Assembly: GCA_001949185.1 (NCBI GenBank)
Contig: BDGG01000007.1
Location: forward strand, 2,233,887 to 2,297,886
Origin: Ramazzottius varieornatus
Lineage: Eukaryota; Tardigrada; Eutardigrada; Parachela; Ramazzottiidae
Direction: 5' to 3'
Length of the DNA stretch: 64,000 nucleotides
Shown here one piece after another: positions 57,350 through 64,000 of the stretch (positions are counted from its first letter, which is position 1; every line of letters starts with the position of its first letter). A model generated the notes under the pieces. The model searched no databases, was not told where the DNA came from, and saw only the letters and a program-made list of their open reading frames with translations. The position numbers and the translations under genes were made by a program.

Positions 57350-57844
57350 TAGAGAAGTTGCACTTTGCACAGATGGTTTGAACAAACGACAGTTTGGACA
57401 AAACGATTTGCATTTGGAAAAGTTTAAACATTCAAGATTTGTAATTCGTCTCGCGATTCACGAAAAGAATGGGGGCTTCGTTCGTGAATCACGCAGAAAA
57501 TGACCCGTAGATTTCAACCATGAACGAATTGTCATCAGTAATGCCCTGGCTGGCCCGGAGCACTGGGAAGCGTAATCGGTGCCCGGGCAACACAGGGCCT
57601 CCACTCCGGACAATCAGTCAATCAGATTTGCATTTGAGCCGGCTCTTTTCTAACTTGGTGGGCTAATTACTGCCGAACAAACCACCATGGCCAGCAGCGG
57701 TCGTTTGTCCCGTCGTTTTTCTCAAATTCGCCCGCGTTGTGCAATCTCTCAAAGCTTCTAGCGAATGCTTTTATAGAAATCCAGTTTTCAAAATTAACTA
57801 GTTCTCGTTTGTTCAAACCACCTGCGCAAAGTGCAACTTCTCTA
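57350..57844. repeat. Copy 2 of the ~500-bp dispersed repeat, with terminal inverted repeats
   Basis: The left end TAGAGAAGTTGCACTTTGC..GGTTTGAACAAACGA (57350-57390) is the inverse of the right end near 57805-57844. It is homologous to 2241-2750 across most of its length. It codes for nothing and is presumably a non-autonomous DNA transposon. Confidence 0.82.
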
Positions 57845-57940
57845 ATCCTTACGGACGAAGAGCTCCGGATGAAGAAGGTACACCTGGAAGAAACATGAAA
57901 TACTGTGCATTCACGCCAGCTTGCTACCACCAACAATTCT

Positions 57941-58188
57941 ATGGGGGTTGCCGGCAAAATGGCAGATTCTGTTGATTTCAATTCATTTTCCTCGTTTATT
58001 GGGCGTGTGAGCGACACAGGTACCTGTACGTTAGCAGAAACTGAGTTGCTCATCTATGCTTATACATGGAATTCCAGAGACCACGTTTTGTGACTTTTGT
58101 AGGTGACGAAAAGTCTTCCCCACCGGAGGTCACTCCACCCACTTCTTTCAAACCATCTATCAGTGTATTTCTGCTAAAGATAGCCTAG
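57941..58188 (+). CDS. Possible small two-exon gene, function unknown
   Basis: An ATG at 57941 (MGVAGKMADSVDFNSFSSFI) leads to a donor at 58020 (GACACAG|GTACCT). A good acceptor at 58101-58102 (TTTTGTAG) restores the frame to DEKSSPPEVTPPTSFKPSIS and a stop at 58186-58188; 54 residues. A second in-frame ATG lies at 57959. No family is recognised. It lies just after a transposon copy, so it may be chance. A further open stretch at 58304-58450 (EENHKLEFADRDKVRAAKTW) might be an alternative later exon but could not be joined convincingly. Confidence 0.25.
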
Positions 58189-58481
58189 TGAATGCAGCTT
58201 GAGCCATTGTATGTAAAGTGTGAAGAAGCGAAGGAAAAAGGAATCCAAATTTTTTATAGGTGAGAGGTTCAGGTGGTAGCAACTTGGCGTGAACACCCCG
58301 TAGTCCCGAGAGGAAGAGAATCACAAACTCGAGTTTGCGGATCGCGACAAAGTCAGAGCAGCGAAAACCTGGTACGCAGCGGCCAAGCATTACGGGCTGC
58401 TGCCATTACGACTGTCCGGTTGGCCGCTTTGCCTGATTCTGGTCTGCTGACTTTGAGTTTCGGGAACAGCGGTGGACGTAA

Positions 58482-58630
58482 GGTTGTAAGGTTTAATTCC
58501 ATTCCTTTCCAAATTCCGTTCCATTCCTGGAATTCCGTTCCGTTCCAAGGGGTTGCCGTTTGGAACGGTGGAATTCCTATTTGGAAAACTAGCAAAAATC
58601 GTAAAAAATTTAGGAATTCCACGAGGTAAA
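58482..58630. repeat. Degenerate ATTCC/GGAAT repeat with palindromic halves
   Basis: ATTCCATTCC, CCGTTCCATTCC, GGAATTCCGTTCCGTTCC and, inverted, GGAACGGTGGAATTCC and AGGAATTCC form a low-complexity palindrome-rich patch. Confidence 0.6.
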
Positions 58631-59074
58631 CAGTCGAAGATCCAGCAGATCCTGTCGAAAACCTGAACCAGATGCTGGCTCACACATGCGTACCACTGAG
58701 GCTAATTGGTCGTTCAGTTGAACGACCAATAGCATTTTCGATCCGTCGCACTAAAGTATGCGGCGCATTCAACTGTGCGTAACTCCTTGATTTTCCCTTG
58801 GACTTTTAGGTCCGACAAGACCGGAAGTTCGGATCGGCCAATCTCCAGCTGGCTTTCAGTCTCAAAACCAATATTTGTTGATGACTTCAGATCATTTTAC
58901 GGTTTTAGATGGGTATGTAAACAGAACTAAGCTGGCAAATGAGACTTTGTAATTCCTGGTTCTGGCGATGACTTTCTGGAGAAGGAAATAGGAATATAGG
59001 AATATTAGGAATTCTTTTCCTATTTTCCAAGGGCACTCGGCCTGGAATTTACAAGCTTAGGTGGACGGGTAGTG

Positions 59075-59190
59075 CTGGCAGAAATACGATAAAAATCGAT
59101 ACGATATTTTCGATATAATATCGGCGGATATTTTATCGCGGTCTTCGATATTTATGCGATATCGAAATTTCGATACGATATTTTTCCATT
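59075..59190. repeat. CGATAT-rich low-complexity palindromic patch
   Basis: Repeated GATACGATATTTTCGATATA, TTCGATATTTATGCGATATC and AATTTCGATACGATATTTTT create nested AT-rich palindromes. Confidence 0.65.
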
Positions 59191-59589
59191 GGTTTTTCGG
59201 AATTCCACTGGTCCAAGCCCGAAAACTCAACAAGCCGATTTCCAAAAAAGTATTAGTAAGATCGAAAGCGTCGGATGCAGCAAAGACATGATTATACCAA
59301 GACTTTAAACACATGGAATCCTGGACAGAATTAGTACCAGAACCGTATGGGCGGAGTGTGCTCGGTACACCATGGCCAAAATCAGTTTTTGGAATCAACC
59401 ATGGTCTTCCGTTGATTAACAATGAATTGATTACTCTTAGGACCCTGCCGGTCGGACGATGGTACGACCGACAGGGTATGACGTAACTGCCTGCTGCGCG
59501 ATCGGCAGCGACGCGGCTGGGCAACTAGGTAGGAAGGTAGATGATCGTACAATGGTAAAATCGCTAGAGTGGGTGGGTGGGTAGGTTGG

Positions 59590-59775
59590 CTGACCAGTAG
59601 TGGTTGACCATTGATCTTGGTAGATTAACTACTAGTGGCTAACCGTTGGTCTCGCTGTCTTGACCACTGGTGGTTGACCATTGGTCTTTCTAGGTTGAGC
59701 ACTAGGGGCCGGCCATTGGTTTTGCTATGTTTGACCACCGATATTAGCCATTGGCATTGATCGGTTGACCGCCCA
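59590..59775. repeat. Degenerate minisatellite, ~35-bp unit, about five copies
   Basis: The unit reads roughly TTGACCACTGGTGGTTGACC then ATTGGTCTTGCTAGG. Successive copies start near 59590, 59626, 59659, 59694 and 59729 with increasing divergence. Confidence 0.65.
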
Positions 59776-60540
59776 ATCGCAGCTGGTTTATTGGCCCGTT
59801 CTTTCTGTCTATTGGTCTGTGGGCGTGGTAACCGGTCTGGGCTTTTTATTACTTCAGATGTAAATGAACCTTGGTTTCCATCCTTTAATCTTTCCGCCAT
59901 AGGCTCAGGTTCGCCATAGTTTCCCCAATTTAAGGGCTTCAGAATGCTGAACAGCTTTCTACGATGACTCTAGCGGTCTATGATTCATTCCAAAGCTCCG
60001 CTGGAAGGCCAGCCTTTTGGGCGGAGCTCTCGCAATTATCCAAAACACGGAACGGCTTTCTAACATCAAGCGCAGCCCAACTTCGGAACGGCAATCGGTC
60101 GATCAATATTTTTCGTATGAAAAATACCGTTTCGAATGTTGTTCGAACACCAGGTCTCTTGTTCAGTAGGGGTAGAATTTGCGTACTGACCACAAGATTG
60201 CCAGTTTTACCGGTTTTTGACGACCCATAGGTGCAAGTTCTGTAATTTTCCGTATTAGGCTGAATAAATCACCCGTCCACCGCTGTTCGGGAATTCGAAT
60301 TTTTCGAAGCATGATTTCTTCTTGTAGTTGTTGGTATTCCTCTTTCGTTCTTGTGACTCTTGTACTGTAACTGCTTGGTGCGTACCGAAGTGGACACTGT
60401 CAAAGCTTTCGTTTTTTGGGAGTTGGGATGCAGTAGCGAGAGGAGAGTCAGCCAGCCAGTTAACCGCCGCAAGCCCAGCTGGTAAGTCGCGTTTCCAACT
60501 TGGGTTCTCTTCTGGCCTGACTCTACGCTTCGCAGTAAAC

Positions 60541-63500
60541 ATGTCTTCATCTGACAAGCCGTCCCCCTTCACCGACGAATCGTTCAGGGAATGGTTTACT
60601 AAATCCGTGTCCAATTCGTGTGACGACATGCTTAAGAACCAGCCCAAGCCGGGAGCGCCAGCAAAGCCCAGAGGACAGCCAAAAGCCAAACAAGCTCCCT
60701 CCTTCGACATGCAGATGACGCGTGCCGTTCGTCAAAGAGCATCGCCTGCCTCATTCTCCTCGTTCAAGAGCTCCGCCAGCAGTGCCGCCATACCCGTCCG
60801 CCGCCTCGATGACGCCGAGGCCAGCATGACATCTTACAAGAAGATACGGCGCATTGTCAGTGCTTCGGACGTCAAGGATGACGAAAGAATCATCCAAGCT
60901 AGCGACTGCATCGAGCTGGTCAGTGGGGAGCCTTCCTTCCTTGTACCGCTGTGCATCGATTGCTTCTTGGCCAAGAAGAGAGGAGATAAGAGCCACCAGT
61001 TCGACAACACATGCCGTTTTGGCAAGAACACCTATTTACGATGGTAAAAATGTGCGCCAGTGAAACGGGGCAAGCTTAAAGAATGGCCATCTTGTTCGGC
61101 GGCGAAGTCATACGTTTCTCAAATTTTCAGTGATCAGGTTGCGAACTGTCGTATGCAGTGATGACATCACGCGCCGTGACATAGATTAGGTGCGCCAGTC
61201 GAACGAGAAACCGCACAGAACCAAGAATGTCAAATTGACATTTCCGTGGCGTGGCATAGGTCAGGCCTGCATGGCTTAATTGCCTGTGACCTGGTCTGCG
61301 TAGCTTCAGTGAGGTGATTGAATGTGTCGAACTTTTATCAAGCTCATCAAGTGTGCATCAATCTTTCAGGGTGACGATGGAGCCGGTCGATCCGTTGCAG
61401 AAAGGTAGCCAAAGACAGCTGAGAGTTCGAGGCTTGGTGACGGAAGAGGAAAGGATGAAGCTGGATGACATTCGCGACAGTCACGGTCCTAATTTCAGCC
61501 AAGCCGAATGCGAGGCCACCAAGTCGCTCTTCTCCAACAACCGTCTGGACGTCGAGGCCATACATTACATTGTAGGCTGTATCCTTCCCGCCTTCAAAGC
61601 AGCTGTTGAGGAGGAGAAGGAAGCCTTGGCGGCTTTCGCCAGTGGCTCGGTGCCAACAGCCCTAAAGAACGTTCCCAACGGCTTCCGGGAGAACTGTGAC
61701 GTCTGTGAAACTGCCATCTTCGATGTCCATTACGTCTGCCAGTTTTGTGGCTTCTCCCTCTGTCTGGCTTGTAAGAAGGAGCAAGAAGTGCGCCATCAAC
61801 CTTCCAGTGGCCGTAAGTTTGACTTTTCTCCAATCCTTCCTCCGGCAAGGATTTGTCGTTTTGCAGTGCGACCAAAGTCTCACCGGAAGTCCTTCTTCCA
61901 AGAGGAGCACTTTAAGTCAAGCTTTATGGAAGTGCCTCGTGATGGGCATTACTGGTATGCCTGTTGTTCCAACCCCGCATCGCCTTTCCCCGCCAGCGAC
62001 TACGCTCTTGCCTCAACCTCTTCCGCCTACTCCATTGAAGGCTTTCCAACCGATACCTTCCCCCACCACTTTACCCCCACCCTCATTCTTCCCCACAAAG
62101 GTACCGTAACCATAGCTGACGGGCCGGCAAACGAAACATGCACCATCATATTCTGCAGTGGCGCACGCTGACAGCTCATAACATTGAAAGCCTGCGCCAC
62201 AAGATCGACTTGTCCCATTGGCGCACGCTTCCAGCCACAAATCAGCAGAACATGCGCCAATTGACATAATACTAACCTGCAGGTTTCGTGTGCGGACCTG
62301 CCGATTGTGTTGAGAACCGGTATGCTTTTGCAGCTTTGGAAATTTTCGTCACGGCTTCGGAGAAAATGATGGAGCGATGTGGTAAGGTGGGCTCAAAGTC
62401 TCCTTCGGCGCCAGAAAGCAGCGTCCCTTCTGCCCGTGGAAAGTCTGGCAGTGCTGCTGTGACTAACGGTCCGTTGCCAAAGTCTGTTGCTGGCAACAGC
62501 CTCAACAGTATCGGGCCTTTGAATGGGTTGAAGGCCATAGCCACCAAAGAGCTGGTGGCCACCGTGTCGAAGAAGCCCATCACGCTGAATGGTATCAGGC
62601 CGCAGACAGCCACCTGGCTGGACAAGCTGCTCAACCAAGGCCTCTTGGAGATTGACGGCGTGCGCAACAGTGTCGTCTCGGAAGCGCTGGTCATCAAGAC
62701 AGCTGCTGTGGGCCAACAGGACTGGGAAGAAGGCGCATACGTCAGCAGTGTGCCCAGTCCGGGGCAGCAGCTACTCCATAACGGTAAGGCTTATAAGGCT
62801 GCCGCCCCTCCACCGACTTGTATTTGGCCATATTGGCTACTGCAAGGCTCAAATACATCCATACATGGGCTTTGATTTCGGCCACCGCCATACTGTAATG
62901 TAGGGGGCTTTGACCATCTTTTTGTATGCAGGTGGTTTCGAGCTTGGCTTCATACAGCTGCATACAGTAACATATGGTGTTTTAGTGGTTGAATGGCTGT
63001 AGGTGGAGTTTTGTGGTTCGAGGCTGATGATGGGCCACGAGTCAGTCCGGGAGGGATGCAGGCGGACCAGTGTGACAGCCCGGAAGCCTTGAAGGATTTC
63101 AGAAGACACTGGAAGCAAGGCCTGCCCGTGGTGGTATCAGGTGTGACGGACAGACTGAAGAGACCGCAACTGTGGTTGCCCGAGACCTTCAAGCAGCGCT
63201 TCGGGCCGCAGAAGGTCTTCCTGCTGGACTGTGCCATGAAACCACAGAAGCTGTATAGACACCTGACTCACCAAAACTTTTGGGACGGCTTCGATAACTT
63301 TGACCGTAAGCAGTTGTCAATTTGGCTGAACGGACTTGACTGTCACGAACCTGCCTACAGTGTAGAGTCAGTTCAGGACAGTCCTTGTGTATGCAGGTTC
63401 GTGCATTGTATCTTGGCTGTTAGTTGGGCTTACTGATGGCTTATTCAATGTAGTGATCTATTTTTGGGGCCTTGCAGTGAGAAGAGCAGTGGGCAAGAAA

Positions 63501-64000
63501 ATGCCGCTGTGGAAAATTAAAGACTGGCCGACGGAAACAACCTTTAGCGAGCTGCTGCCCGAGCATCACGCTGACCTGATGCAAGCTCTGCCCTTCAACA
63601 GCTACACCAACACGACCGGCATCTACAACCTGGCCTCCTACCTTCCCAGACGTTGTAACCCACCAGACCTGGGACCCAAAGTCAGTTTCCACCATGATGC
63701 GAATATTTCATGGCCTTTGTCAGTCACCAGTTTCCTACAGCTCTTTGACATCTCTCTGACCAGCCTTACTCACTGTCTTTTGCAGATGTACATTGCGTAT
63801 GGAGCAGCTGGACAAGCCAAGCTAGCCACGACCAACCTTCATCTGGACATTTCCGACGCCGTCAACGTTATCGTTCACGTGGGAGTGCCAACCGGAAGTG
63901 GATCGGCAAAAGCTTTGAAAGGTCAAAGACTTGTTTCCCTTTCTCATGACTACCTTTTTGGTTGATCTGTTTTTTGTCAGCAGATGCCGAGAGGGAGCTG
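60541..64000 (+). CDS. KDM3: KDM3-type JmjC histone H3K9 demethylase (partial, 3' end off window)
   Basis: Exons 60541-61043, 61370-61812, 61867-62100, 62283-62783, 63003-63305, 63478-63680, 63786-63921 and 63984 onward, all in phase. The N terminus is Ser/Lys-rich. A Cys cluster (LCIDC..NTCRF) precedes the KDM3 zinc finger (ENCDVCETAIFDVHYVCQFC, GFSLCLAC, then WYACCS). The JmjC part carries WKQGLPVVVSGV, NFWDGFDNF, KIKDWP, NLASYLPRRC..PDLGPKMYIAYG and the iron-binding NLHLDISDAVNV (His-x-Asp). KDM3 enzymes remove mono- and dimethyl groups from H3K9 using Fe(II) and 2-oxoglutarate. The distal histidine lies beyond the window. The N-terminal region is short compared with vertebrate KDM3A/B. 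Intron 61813-61866 is 54 nt, divisible by three and stop-free. Confidence 0.92.
62156..62263. repeat. Two tandem palindrome copies (KDM3 intron 62101-62282)
   Basis: Copy 62156-62200 (CAGTGGCGCACGCTGACAGC..GCCTGCGCCAC) and copy 62217-62263 (CATTGGCGCACGCTTCCAGC..ACATGCGCCAATTG), linked by AAGATCGACTTGTCC. They fill most of this 182-bp intron. Confidence 0.8.

Larger units (their letters stand above)
57845..60540. other. Repeat-rich region between DPH2 and the KDM3 gene
   Basis: Apart from a possible small gene (57941-58188), this holds degenerate GGAATTCC-type sequence (58482-58630), a CGATATCG-rich patch (59075-59190), a hairpin (59442-59477), and a ~35-bp tandem array (59590-59775). From 59800 to 60540 nothing was recognised except the presumed KDM3 promoter. 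Confidence 0.45.

Overview
This is an intron-rich nuclear genome segment from an animal, most likely an ecdysozoan and probably a panarthropod (arthropod or tardigrade grade). The evidence is secreted chitin deacetylases with CBM14, LDLa and CE4/NodB domains, a CRF-like diuretic hormone (DH44) precursor, and a set of conserved metazoan genes with GT-AG introns, mostly 50-500 bp. No prokaryotic signature is present. Exon chains below were assembled by hand from splice signals, reading phase and family similarity. Every chain keeps frame, but exact junctions are inferred.

Left third (1-24 kb), cuticle/chitin matrix block: a minus-strand Gln/Pro/Asn-rich CBM14 protein running off the left edge (1-3639), a BTB protein (5388-6913), then three chitin-deacetylase paralogs at 9792-12884 (+), 15921-18236 (+) and 20572-22946 (-). 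A fourth lies at 32024-35352 (+). Two paralogs (9792 and 32024) keep the CE4 metal-binding and catalytic motifs. The other two have lost them and look like pseudoenzymes. Repeat-rich gaps separate the genes.

Middle (24-35 kb): cullin-4 (24046-28072, -) diverges from a SPO11/topoisomerase VI-A gene (28791-31476, +), followed by the fourth deacetylase.

35-45 kb, repeat and mobile-element block: an intronless DH44-type neuropeptide precursor (36677-37279, -), a ~0.77 kb foldback element, a 2.8 kb IS630/Tc1/mariner-type DNA transposon with 233-bp inverted repeats and an interrupted transposase, and a decayed DIRS-type tyrosine-recombinase retrotransposon.

Right third (45-64 kb), housekeeping block: very-long-chain 3-oxoacyl-CoA reductase (45306-47284, +), TAF11 (47662-48769, -), mitochondrial tyrosyl-tRNA synthetase (50469-53788, +), mitochondrial ribosomal protein L55 (53982-54421, -) divergent from DPH2 (54835-57174, +), and a KDM3-type JmjC demethylase running off the right edge (60541-64000, +).

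The most striking unexplained structure is a ~48-bp imperfect palindrome (left arm close to CAAGTGGCGCACGCTTCCAG, right arm GTGCGCCACTTG). It occurs about 27 times, only in introns and intergenic DNA, sometimes in tandem groups, often with an outer arm resembling CGACAAGATCGTTT. Several other dispersed families have two or more copies in the window.
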